Shown in pieces: positions 8,238 to 16,403 of a stretch of 64,000 bases of DNA; position 1 is the stretch's first letter, and each line of letters starts with the position of its first letter. Under the pieces are notes generated by a model. The model worked only from the letters and a program-made list of their open reading frames with translations, searched no databases and was not told the DNA's origin. The stretch lies in contig CALDMO010000023.1 of NCBI GenBank assembly GCA_937915375.1, forward strand, positions 1 to 64,000. The letters run 5' to 3'. The stretch comes from an uncultured Marvinbryantia sp. Lineage in GTDB: Bacteria > Bacillota > Clostridia > Lachnospirales > Lachnospiraceae. The translations under genes were made by a program, and so were the position numbers.

Positions 8238-9080
8238 ATGGAAAAAGCGATTAAGAAATATTTTCCGGTTTTTGTGCTTCCGACTATGCTGGCATTTACG
8301 ATTGGCTTTATCGCCCCGTTTGCACTGGGCGTATATCTGTCGTTCTGTAAATTCACCACGGTGACGGATGCAAAATTTATCGGACTGCAGAATTATACAA
8401 AAGTATTTTCAGACGGTACATTTCTGCATGCAATGGGATTTACCGTTCTGTTTACGATTGTGACGGTGGTATTGATTAATGTACTGGCTTTTGCGGTAGC
8501 CATGCTTTTAACGAAAGGTTTTCGGGGAACTAATATCTTTCGTACCGTATTTTTCATGCCGAACCTGATCGGCGGGATCATCCTCGGATATGTCTGGCAG
8601 CTTCTGTTAAACGGTATTCTGGCACACTTCGAGAGAACGCTGACGTATTCGTCAGTGTACGGTTTCTGGGGGCTGGTGATCCTGACGCTCTGGCAGCAGG
8701 TCGGTTATATGATGGTTATTTATATTGCCGGTATTCAGAACATCCCGGGGGATCTGATCGAGGCGGCGAAAATTGACGGCGCGAACAACAGACAGGTACT
8801 TAAAAATGTGACGCTGCCGATGATCATGCCGTCGATCACAATCTGCACCTTCCTGACGCTGACAAACGGTTTTAAGCTGTTCGATCAGAACCTGGCGCTG
8901 ACAAACGGCGCGCCGTCCAAGATGTCGGAAATGCTGGCGCTGAATATTTATAATACATTCTACGGCAGAACCGGTTATGAGGGCGTAGGTCAGGCTAAGG
9001 CAGTGATCTTTTTCATTATTGTTGCGGTGATCTCCATCCTGCAGAACAGACTTAGCAGATCGAAGGAGGTGCAGCAGTAA
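8238..9080 (+). CDS. Sugar ABC transporter permease (MalF-like)
   Basis: A 280-residue inner-membrane subunit with about six hydrophobic helices. The cytoplasmic EAA loop is clear (EAAKIDGANNRQVLKNVTLP, about 175-194); it docks on the ATPase subunit. The N-terminus is short, unlike MalF of enterics, as is usual for CUT1 permeases of Firmicutes. It pairs with the next gene, whose start codon overlaps this stop codon (TAATG). No ATPase gene follows, so the complex must borrow one from elsewhere in the genome. Confidence 0.9.
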   Translation: MEKAIKKYFPVFVLPTMLAFTIGFIAPFALGVYLSFCKFTTVTDAKFIGLQNYTKVFSDGTFLHAMGFTVLFTIVTVVLINVLAFAVAMLLTKGFRGTNIFRTVFFMPNLIGGIILGYVWQLLLNGILAHFERTLTYSSVYGFWGLVILTLWQQVGYMMVIYIAGIQNIPGDLIEAAKIDGANNRQVLKNVTLPMIMPSITICTFLTLTNGFKLFDQNLALTNGAPSKMSEMLALNIYNTFYGRTGYEGVGQAKAVIFFIIVAVISILQNRLSRSKEVQQ

Positions 9081-9919
9081 TGAACGTAAGAAAAGCGAAA
9101 CACGGAACCTTGCTGACGCTGGTCTTTTCCGTTATCAGTATTTTATATCTATATCCGATTGCGCTGGTCGTGCTGAATTCTTTTAAGAAAAAGGCTTATA
9201 TCAGCAAATACCCGTTCAAGATTCCTACAGAAAAGATGTTTGTCGGTTTTGAGAATTATGTCCGTGGAATTGAAAAAACGGGGTTGATTCCGGCGTTCGG
9301 CTGGACATTATTTATCACCGTCTGCTCGGTAGCGGTAATTATTTTGTGCTGCTCAATGACGGCCTGGTATATTGAACGTGTGCATATCACGATTTCCAGT
9401 ATTATTTATATTGCCTGCCTGATCGCAATGGTCGTACCGTTCCAGATGGAGATGTATACGCTTTCGAAGATTGCGAACATGCTGGGACTGGACACGCCGT
9501 GGGGGATTGTCATTATTTATCTCGGTTTCGGAGCCGGACTGGCGGTCTTTATGTTCACCGGATTTGTTAAGTCGATTCCGCTGGAAATTGAGGAAGCGGC
9601 GATGATAGACGGCTGTACGCCGATCCAGACTTATTTTCAGGTAGTGCTTCCGATCATGAAGCCGACGTGTATTACGGTGGCGATTCTGGAAGCAATGTGG
9701 ATCTGGAACGATTATCTTTTACCGTCGCTGGTACTGGATACCAAGAAATATAAAACCCTTTCGATTGCAATTCAGTATCTGAAGGGCGGTTATGGTTCTA
9801 TTGATATGGGAGCGATGATGGGCGTGCTGGTGCTTTCCATCATTCCGATCATTATTTTCTACCTGGCCTGTCAGAAATATATTATTGAAGGCGTGGTAGC
9901 CGGAGCCGTGAAAGGCTGA
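9080..9919 (+). CDS. Sugar ABC transporter permease (MalG-like)
   Basis: A 279-residue second membrane subunit of the importer, with six predicted helices and an EAA loop reading EEAAMIDGCTPIQTYFQVVL (about 172-191). The C-terminus ends GAVKG, as common in MalG-type subunits. The overlapping start codon indicates coupled translation with the preceding permease. It is the last gene of the locus; a bidirectional terminator follows within 50 bases. Confidence 0.9.
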   Translation: MNVRKAKHGTLLTLVFSVISILYLYPIALVVLNSFKKKAYISKYPFKIPTEKMFVGFENYVRGIEKTGLIPAFGWTLFITVCSVAVIILCCSMTAWYIERVHITISSIIYIACLIAMVVPFQMEMYTLSKIANMLGLDTPWGIVIIYLGFGAGLAVFMFTGFVKSIPLEIEEAAMIDGCTPIQTYFQVVLPIMKPTCITVAILEAMWIWNDYLLPSLVLDTKKYKTLSIAIQYLKGGYGSIDMGAMMGVLVLSIIPIIIFYLACQKYIIEGVVAGAVKG

Positions 9920-9967
9920 GAAATAAAGCGAAAGTTATTTAATAGTTACTAATTATGTTAAAATAAT

Positions 9968-10000
9968 AAAAAAGCGGCTGCCGTTTTGGAAGCCGCTTTT
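9968..10000. terminator. Bidirectional terminator between convergent genes
   Basis: AAAGCGGCT (9971-9979) pairs with AGCCGCTTT (9991-9999) around an 11-base loop. A-rich and T-rich flanks make it work both ways, for the permease operon from the left and the ATPase gene from the right. Confidence 0.8.
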
Positions 10001-10018
10001 ACATAGGATGCAGATGTA

Positions 10019-11089
10019 TTATGTCCAGACATCCGCTTTTAGGAAGTTTTGGATATTCATATGTTTGATGCCGTTTCTGCTCATATCAAATTCATCCAGA
10101 GAGAAGACATACTTTGGGTAGTTGTCCTTAATATCCTTATAGACATCAAATTCGTGTTTAATCGTGTCTTCAGAAGCCAGCAGGTAAGTAACCTGAACGT
10201 AGAGTTTTTCGTTCCGTTTACTGCAGACAAAGTCTATTTCTTTATTTTTTATTTTTCCGACGGTGACATGATAACCTCTGCGAAGAAGCTCCATATATAC
10301 AATGTTTTCTAAGATGAGATTAATATCTCGCATGTTTCCGCCATAAACAGCCTCGCGGATACCGTGATCGGCAATATAGTATTTTTCATTGGTTGCAAGA
10401 ATCTGTTTACCTTGCAGATCCTGACGTTTTACCTGATAGAACAGATATGCGTCCGTGCAATATTTGAGATAATTTAAGATGGTATCCGCTGAAACGGTAC
10501 GGTGTTCATTTTTCAGAAACCGGATTTTGTTTCTTTTTACAATGTCTTTCAACTGGACAGAATGAAACACGTCCGTCAGATACTGCCGAGAGGGCTCCTC
10601 TTCATAGCGAAGATTGGAGAGATAGGGCATTCCGCCGACAAGTAAATATTTTTGAAAGGTCTGTTGTTCGGAAAGTCCGGGACATACGGTTGCGTATAAT
10701 TCTAAGAATTCAGAATAGGAAAACGGATAAATCACAAACTCGACATAACGTCCGCCAAGATAAGTAGCCAGTTCTCCGGATAACAGTCTTGCATTGGATC
10801 CAGTAATATAGATATCACAGTCAAGGATGACCCGGAGTGAGTTGATACATTTTTCCCAGTCGGTGACCTCCTGTATTTCATCAAAAAACAAATAAACTTT
10901 TTCATTGATAGTTTCGGTATGTTTTAATATTTCTTCATGCAGTGCATTTGTCGTGTGAAGATTTACATAACGCATATCTTCACAGTTGATGGAAATGAAT
11001 TGTTTCAGATCAACACCGGAAGATACCAATTCTTCTTTTATCAATTCCAGCATCACGGATTTTTCGCTGCGTCGGATGCCTGGCAACAC
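10019..11089 (-). CDS. DUF4143/AAA_14-type ATPase, N-terminally truncated and probably degenerate
   Basis: The 356 residues show the AAA_14 ATPase core (YLFFDEIQEV Walker B; YITGSNARLLSGELATYLGG; YPFSYSEFLEL). A C-terminal DUF4143 domain follows, with the typical RRGYHV...KEIDFV region. Such proteins are common and poorly understood. Two defects stand out. The frame begins right at the P-loop with GTG, while an in-frame TAA lies only nine codons before that GTG, so about 25 N-terminal residues are missing. The P-loop also reads GIRRSEKS, with Glu in place of the second glycine. The gene is therefore probably inactive in ATP binding. It is flanked upstream by two inverted repeats (11116-11218). 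Confidence 0.65.
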   Translation of the reverse strand: MLPGIRRSEKSVMLELIKEELVSSGVDLKQFISINCEDMRYVNLHTTNALHEEILKHTETINEKVYLFFDEIQEVTDWEKCINSLRVILDCDIYITGSNARLLSGELATYLGGRYVEFVIYPFSYSEFLELYATVCPGLSEQQTFQKYLLVGGMPYLSNLRYEEEPSRQYLTDVFHSVQLKDIVKRNKIRFLKNEHRTVSADTILNYLKYCTDAYLFYQVKRQDLQGKQILATNEKYYIADHGIREAVYGGNMRDINLILENIVYMELLRRGYHVTVGKIKNKEIDFVCSKRNEKLYVQVTYLLASEDTIKHEFDVYKDIKDNYPKYVFSLDEFDMSRNGIKHMNIQNFLKADVWT

Positions 11090-11115
11090 TTTGACAAGAA
11101 CAATCGCAATTTACA

Positions 11116-11143
11116 TATTTTATTGAGTATACTCGATAAAATA
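11116..11143. repeat. 28-bp near-perfect palindrome
   Basis: A palindrome centred on GAGTATACTC, with TATTTTATT on the left matching GATAAAATA on the right except for one pair. It lies 27 bases before the start of the truncated ATPase gene and could be an operator or a recombination scar. Confidence 0.6.
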
Positions 11144-11218
11144 AGAAAGTAAATTCCATTGTAAGTTGAGGAGTGATTTCCTGTGATGTGCTTCTTACAA
11201 ATGTGGAATTTACTTCCT
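11144..11218. repeat. Imperfect inverted repeat between the ATPase and permease genes
   Basis: The arms AGAAAGTAAATTCCA (11144-11158) and TGGAATTTACTTCCT (11204-11218) match at 14 of 15 positions. Inner arms TTGTAAG and CTTACAA extend the pairing around a 28-base centre. There is no T-run, so a terminator role is doubtful; a small non-coding element is possible. Confidence 0.5.
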
Positions 11219-11240
11219 TAAATAAAGTACTTTTATTATT

Positions 11241-12137
11241 TTAGCCTTTGACACCGCCAAGTGTAATACCTTTTACAAAATTGCTTTGAACAAATGGATA
11301 GATAATTACTATTGGTAAGATACCTACTACTGCCATTGCCATTCGTATTGATACGCTTGGTATTGCGGCAAGACCTACATCTGCATTTTTTATATTAGCT
11401 GTGTTTTGTGATAAATATTGAATGTTTTGAATCATACGGTTTAGAAGATTCTGTATGGAGTATAAATCTGTTCTTTTTGTTAAATAAATATATCCATTCT
11501 GCCAGTCATTCCAATAGGCAATCCCTGAAAATAGGCCAATTGTTGCTACAATTGGTTTGGAAAGCGGCAGTACGATTTTTGAAAAGATGGTAAATTCAGA
11601 TGCCCCATCCATTAAGGATGATTCAATGATTTCATAAGGAACACCTGTTACAAAGTATGATTTTACCAGAAGAATATTAAATCCATTAGCTAATAAATTA
11701 GGAATAAGTAATGCCAAAAAGGTATTTTTTATTCCAAATACATTTGTGTAATTCATGTAGGTAGGTACAAGCCCACCGTTGAAAAGCATAGTGAAAAACA
11801 CATAGAATGTAAGAAGATTTCTTCCGGGAAGATCTTTTTTTGATAATGCGTAAGCCAATAATGTAGTCAGCAGCAAAGACAAAACTGTTCCAATTATAGT
11901 TAATACAATAGATACACCATATGCATGTATTACAGTATTGCCTGTTTTAAAAATATATTCATAGGCATACAGACTGAATTTTTCTGGAAAGAATGAGTAT
12001 CCATTACTTATTAATGTATCATTATCGGTAATGGAAGACATTACCAGCAATATCATAGGAACAACTGCGCAGATTGATAAAAAAATCATAACACAGTGCC
12101 CGATTATTTGAAATATTTTATCGTCTCTCGTTTTCAT
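11241..12137 (-). CDS. Sugar ABC transporter permease (LplC/YtcP-like)
   Basis: A 298-residue membrane subunit with about six helices and the C-terminal GGVKG ending typical of LplC-like permeases. The EAA loop is relaxed to ESSLMDGASEFTIFSKIVLP (about 185-204), a variation seen in this group. It is the last gene of the AT-rich four-gene operon that begins with GH51 at 16245, with 12 bases between it and the preceding permease. It should take up arabinose-containing oligosaccharides with its partners. Confidence 0.9.
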   Translation of the reverse strand: MKTRDDKIFQIIGHCVMIFLSICAVVPMILLVMSSITDNDTLISNGYSFFPEKFSLYAYEYIFKTGNTVIHAYGVSIVLTIIGTVLSLLLTTLLAYALSKKDLPGRNLLTFYVFFTMLFNGGLVPTYMNYTNVFGIKNTFLALLIPNLLANGFNILLVKSYFVTGVPYEIIESSLMDGASEFTIFSKIVLPLSKPIVATIGLFSGIAYWNDWQNGYIYLTKRTDLYSIQNLLNRMIQNIQYLSQNTANIKNADVGLAAIPSVSIRMAMAVVGILPIVIIYPFVQSNFVKGITLGGVKG

Positions 12138-12149
12138 TCTGAACCTCCT

Positions 12150-13082
12150 TTAAAACAATGCACTGTCAGGATCAATTCGCCGCACCATTAAATTAGAAAT
12201 TAATACAAGAATAAATCCAATTACAGACTGATAAAGACCTGCTGCAGCTGAAAGAGTAATATCTCCTAATTCTAATAATCCTCTGTATACGTATGTATCA
12301 ATTGTATTGGTTACAGAGAATAATGCTCCTGAATTTTGTGGAACCTGATAAAATAATCCAAAATCTGAATAAAAAATTCTTCCTATTGCAAGAAGTGTCA
12401 TCATGATTATGGTTGGTTTCAGCATTGGGATAGTGATTTTGGTAATTTGTTTCCATTTGTTTGCGCCGTCAATAGCAGCTGCTTCATAGTATCCGCGATC
12501 GAAACCGATAATTGCCGCAAGGTAAATAATACAGTTATAACCAATTACTTTCCAGCAATTGGCAAATACTAAAATAAACGGCCAATATTTTGTTTCCATG
12601 TACCAGGCCACTGGTTCAATGCCTAATGGTTTTAATATGGAATTATTTAAAAAGCCGTTTTCTGTAGATAAAAAAGCAAACACAAGATAGCTTACAATAA
12701 CCATAGAAATCATATACGGAAGTAAAATTACAGATTGATAAAACTTCTTAATCTTGTGACGCAATTCCGAAAGAATTATCGCTACTGCTATGGCTGCTAT
12801 TGTATTTACGATAATGAAAATTAAATTATAGCAAAGAGTATTTCTTGTGATAACAAAAGCATCGTTTGTTGCAAATAAGAATTTAAAATTTTTGAAACCT
12901 ACCCAATCAGAACCCCAAATTCCATTTCGTGCATTATAATTTTTAAATGCGAGTATCAGACCTGGCAATGGCATATAGTTATTGATGAATAAGTAAATTA
13001 TACCTGGCAAAGCCATTAGATAAACAGGAAAATAACGTTTTAATCGTATTGCTTTTCTTTTTTTATTTTGCGGTGCTTTCAT
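12150..13082 (-). CDS. Sugar ABC transporter permease (LplB-like)
   Basis: A 310-residue permease when started at the ATG at 13082, where GAGGAGG lies 5-7 bases upstream. An upstream in-frame start at 13199 would run 28 bases into the binding protein gene and has no good ribosome site. The protein begins with a basic patch, then a helix (YFPVYLMALPGIIYLFI) and the LplB signature NNYMPLPGLILAFKNY. The EAA loop is EAAAIDGANKWKQITKITIP. It pairs with the LplC-like subunit downstream. Confidence 0.9.
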   Translation of the reverse strand: MKAPQNKKRKAIRLKRYFPVYLMALPGIIYLFINNYMPLPGLILAFKNYNARNGIWGSDWVGFKNFKFLFATNDAFVITRNTLCYNLIFIIVNTIAAIAVAIILSELRHKIKKFYQSVILLPYMISMVIVSYLVFAFLSTENGFLNNSILKPLGIEPVAWYMETKYWPFILVFANCWKVIGYNCIIYLAAIIGFDRGYYEAAAIDGANKWKQITKITIPMLKPTIIMMTLLAIGRIFYSDFGLFYQVPQNSGALFSVTNTIDTYVYRGLLELGDITLSAAAGLYQSVIGFILVLISNLMVRRIDPDSALF

Positions 13083-13171
13083 CGCTTGCCTCCTCTTTAT
13101 TTTGAATGGAAGTATGATGCTGGAAAAAAAGAGGGATGGGAGATTCCCATCCCTTGTTTTATAGACATGTG

Positions 13172-14737
13172 CTATTTTACACCGTTTTCTGCTGCCCAAG
13201 CATCAAGTGCTTCTTGTTTTGCTGCAATGTATTCATTTAATCCTGCAGCTTCCATTTTTTCCATCATTTCTGCGATTCCTACTTCAGGATCAAGGAAACC
13301 AAACATCAATTGTTTTTTGTATTCGTCATAAATATTACTGAGAGCAGTGTATTCACTTGCATATTCACTGTTATCAAAGGAAAATCCCAGAGCTTTTGAT
13401 TGTGGAGCGGTTTCATTAAATTTTTCTGTTCTTTCCCATAAATCAAGTGAATCTCCTTCCCAAATATGTGCGATAAACTGATTTGGAAGTAACCAGTTCA
13501 TTGTATGGTAATATTCAGAATTGTTTGCATCAACTCCTTCTGGGAAAGTAATATGACCATCTTCTGTTGACATATAATCTACACCTTCTTCTCCCCAGAT
13601 AAGCAGATTGGATAAATACTCATCTGTAAAGAACGCATTAAGTACTTGCATTGCTGCAATGGGATCCTCGCAACCTTGATTAATATTCCATAAGCTGGAT
13701 GTAATAGCAGATGATTTTAATATATTTTCTTCTACTTGAAATACAACCATTGGTCGTCCACATTCGCCAGAAATTTGAGTTTTATATCCTGGTTTTCCCT
13801 GCGTTAACATTGCCATGTAACTTCCTGATTTAATTTTTGCAGAAATAGCAGTATCATCTGTGAGTGCATCTTTCGAAATATAGCCTTTTTGATTCCACTC
13901 ATAAATTCGCTGACACATTTCCTTAAATTGATCACTTGTAAATAAATTTTCTACTGTTAAATTATTTTCAGTATCAAGTAAAACGCCAAAATCGTCTCCA
14001 CCCAAGCTGTCAATCGTTGCACCTTGTGATACTAAATTATCTCCTGGTGCAAAAACATACTTATCTGGATATTCTTCATGCAGTTGAGCAAAGATTTTTT
14101 CAATTTCTTCATAATCTGTATAAATAACATCTTGATTTTCAGGATCTTCATATTGAGATGTGTAATCATAGCCAATGCCGTCCAAATATTCCTGACCGAT
14201 CACAATTGTACCAGCAGCGAGTGCCATATCACGCATTTGTGGAAGACCATAAATGGAACCATTAATCCGACAGGCTTTAATATAATCTTCGTTTACAGTT
14301 TCAAGAATTCCAGCGCCATATTCTTGCAGAAGATTATCTTCTTCTAAATTGTAGCAATATCCATCGTTTACAACAGCTGTATAGCCAAGTGGATTAGAAT
14401 TGAAAATATCCAGCTGTTCTCCTGATGAAAGCATTAATCTCACATTCTGTGCATAAGAGGCAGAATCAAGAATGAGTAGTTCCACATCCAATCCGAGAGT
14501 TTCTCTGGTTCGCTCGCAAATTTTCTCCTGAATACGATCTGTTCCAGCTGGTCTTCCTGTCCAGTTAAAGAATGAAAAGATTACTTTTTGATATTCACCA
14601 CTCTCTTCTGCTGCCGCTTTTCTTGCTGCAATTACTTCTTCTGCACTGCCTGTAGCGGTTTCAGCGCCAACGTTGCAACCAAATGTCGCTGCTGTTAATG
14701 TTGCTCCGAGCATTGCCGCTAATAATTTCTTTTTCAT
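13172..14737 (-). CDS. Extracellular solute-binding protein (LplA-like) of the arabinofuranoside operon
   Basis: A 521-residue secreted binding protein. The signal peptide is clear; a cysteine at position 21 (TFGC) gives only a weak lipobox because the -3 position is not Leu/Val/Ile. A later signal peptidase I site near GAETA is an alternative. Its size and layout fit the large LplA-like binding proteins that work with LplB/LplC permeases. The start overlaps the stop of the GH51 gene by 4 bases, tying it to an arabinose-containing substrate by operon membership; no binding residues can be assigned from sequence. Confidence 0.85.
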   Translation of the reverse strand: MKKKLLAAMLGATLTAATFGCNVGAETATGSAEEVIAARKAAAEESGEYQKVIFSFFNWTGRPAGTDRIQEKICERTRETLGLDVELLILDSASYAQNVRLMLSSGEQLDIFNSNPLGYTAVVNDGYCYNLEEDNLLQEYGAGILETVNEDYIKACRINGSIYGLPQMRDMALAAGTIVIGQEYLDGIGYDYTSQYEDPENQDVIYTDYEEIEKIFAQLHEEYPDKYVFAPGDNLVSQGATIDSLGGDDFGVLLDTENNLTVENLFTSDQFKEMCQRIYEWNQKGYISKDALTDDTAISAKIKSGSYMAMLTQGKPGYKTQISGECGRPMVVFQVEENILKSSAITSSLWNINQGCEDPIAAMQVLNAFFTDEYLSNLLIWGEEGVDYMSTEDGHITFPEGVDANNSEYYHTMNWLLPNQFIAHIWEGDSLDLWERTEKFNETAPQSKALGFSFDNSEYASEYTALSNIYDEYKKQLMFGFLDPEVGIAEMMEKMEAAGLNEYIAAKQEALDAWAAENGVK

Positions 14738-16245
14738 GCTTTATCCTCCTTTAATCTTAAAACGTTCCATGAATATTTGTTTAATACACAGTCAACTTTT
14801 TCTGAGGTGACTGTAATATCCTGTTTAGATACAGGTTTAATTGTATCAGGGTGCTGTACGCTGTTGCAATCTGTCAGGTGAGGCGAACTAAGTTCGATGT
14901 GTTCAATTGCTTTTAATGATTTAAATTGTGCAGCCTCTAGTGTAAATATCATTGTTTCATCTGTTTTATTTATTGCGAAAATATCAAGTTCACCGGTATC
15001 CTCGTGATAAATACAAATACTGTCCATTGTTTTGGCATCACAGACTGTTGATGTATTGTAGAGAGGGATACTTTCTATTTGTTCTAATATAATACCTCTG
15101 CCAAATTTTGAACAATGCTGAAATACATAGTATGTTCCATTTACCCAGGCGTTATCGTTGCCTTCACACATTACCATACCATCTCCATTGATAAGTATGG
15201 ATTGGCAGGCAATTTTGATACGATCAGAGTGACGCATGATAGCTAACATTGATAGCCCGAACATTAATGTTGCCTGCATTGAGAGGCCTTCTCTATCGTC
15301 CGATAAAGAAGAAGTTTTTTCGATATCTACGACATTGTACTCATCCAGAGAAATATTTATTTGTTTTTTACTTCCGATTTTTCCTTTAACGTAATCGCAA
15401 GTGGCAATAACATCTTTTATTGTTTGTTCTAATCTTCCAGCTAATTCCAAATAATCTCCAACGTCGTTTGGATTATAGGTATATTTTCGATCAATATCCG
15501 GATGTCCCATATAACGGTGCAAAGAAATGTAATCACATACTTCATATACATGTTCTAAAACAATTCGATCCCATTCCAGATAGGTATCTAATTGAGTTCC
15601 GGAACTTCCGACTGCTACTAGTTCAATGCCAGGGTCAATTCTTTTCATGGCTTTGGCTGCTTCGGCAGCATCCCAAGCATATGTTTCTGCTTTTTTCTGT
15701 CCGATATTCCAAGGACCGTCTACTTCATTTCCTACACACCATACACGAACATCATAAGGGTGTGGATGACCATGCTCTTTACGCAAATCGCTGTAATAGG
15801 TTCCTTCTGGATAATTAAAGTATTCCACCTCATTGGCGGCAGCGACAGCGTCTCTGGTGCTTAAATTGACTGCCATAATTAATTTACTGCCAATTTTTTC
15901 AAGCCATTTTTCGAATTCTGCCGGCCCAATTATATTTGGCTCGACTTGCTGCCATGCTAAATCCATGCGCTTGGGTCTTTTCTCTACCGGTCCTACAGTA
16001 TCTTCCCAATTATAAGAACAAATATAGTTCCCACCTGGATAACGAATGGACGTTAAATTTAAATCTTTAACTAAATCAATAACGTCTTGTCGAAATCCAT
16101 TTTCGTCACAACTGGGATGTTTCGGATTGTAAATACCCTGATAAATTACATTTCTCATATGTTCCATAAATGCGCTATATAACCTGTTGTCTATGGGGAC
16201 TGCTCTGCGAAATGCTTTGTCAAGAGTTATTTTACTGTTTCTCAC
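14734..16245 (-). CDS. abfA: GH51 alpha-L-arabinofuranosidase
   Basis: A 503-residue intracellular enzyme that removes terminal alpha-L-arabinofuranose from arabinan or arabinoxylan oligosaccharides. The GH51 signature regions are all present: RYPGGNY, WEDTVGP, the acid/base Glu174 in VGNEVDGP and the nucleophile Glu302 in LDEYNV. A C-terminal beta-sandwich covers about residues 390-503. There is no signal peptide, so the substrate must be imported, which matches the transporter genes behind it. The GTG at 16245 is preceded by GAAAGAAGG. It is the first gene of the operon, and the divergent kinase starts 158 bases away. Confidence 0.92.
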   Translation of the reverse strand: MRNSKITLDKAFRRAVPIDNRLYSAFMEHMRNVIYQGIYNPKHPSCDENGFRQDVIDLVKDLNLTSIRYPGGNYICSYNWEDTVGPVEKRPKRMDLAWQQVEPNIIGPAEFEKWLEKIGSKLIMAVNLSTRDAVAAANEVEYFNYPEGTYYSDLRKEHGHPHPYDVRVWCVGNEVDGPWNIGQKKAETYAWDAAEAAKAMKRIDPGIELVAVGSSGTQLDTYLEWDRIVLEHVYEVCDYISLHRYMGHPDIDRKYTYNPNDVGDYLELAGRLEQTIKDVIATCDYVKGKIGSKKQINISLDEYNVVDIEKTSSLSDDREGLSMQATLMFGLSMLAIMRHSDRIKIACQSILINGDGMVMCEGNDNAWVNGTYYVFQHCSKFGRGIILEQIESIPLYNTSTVCDAKTMDSICIYHEDTGELDIFAINKTDETMIFTLEAAQFKSLKAIEHIELSSPHLTDCNSVQHPDTIKPVSKQDITVTSEKVDCVLNKYSWNVLRLKEDKA

Positions 16246-16291
16246 GCTACACCTTCTTTCTAAAAATTATCTTGCTTTTCTTGTTGACGAT

Positions 16292-16320
16292 ATAATATAA
16301 TGATTTACACCTTGCAACAA
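16292..16320 (-). promoter_or_regulatory. Promoter of the arabinofuranoside operon
   Basis: On the minus strand TTGTTG, a 17-base spacer and TATTAT lie about 50 bases before the GH51 start. The -35 is imperfect, in keeping with activation by the neighbouring response regulator. The region also serves the divergent kinase gene. Confidence 0.45.
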
Positions 16321-16403
16321 GTAAATTTTGTTAGAAAATATTGTACTATTCTTGGAAAAAACGTCAAAATAAACATATATATATTAATGGGGAAGGGATA
16401 TAA

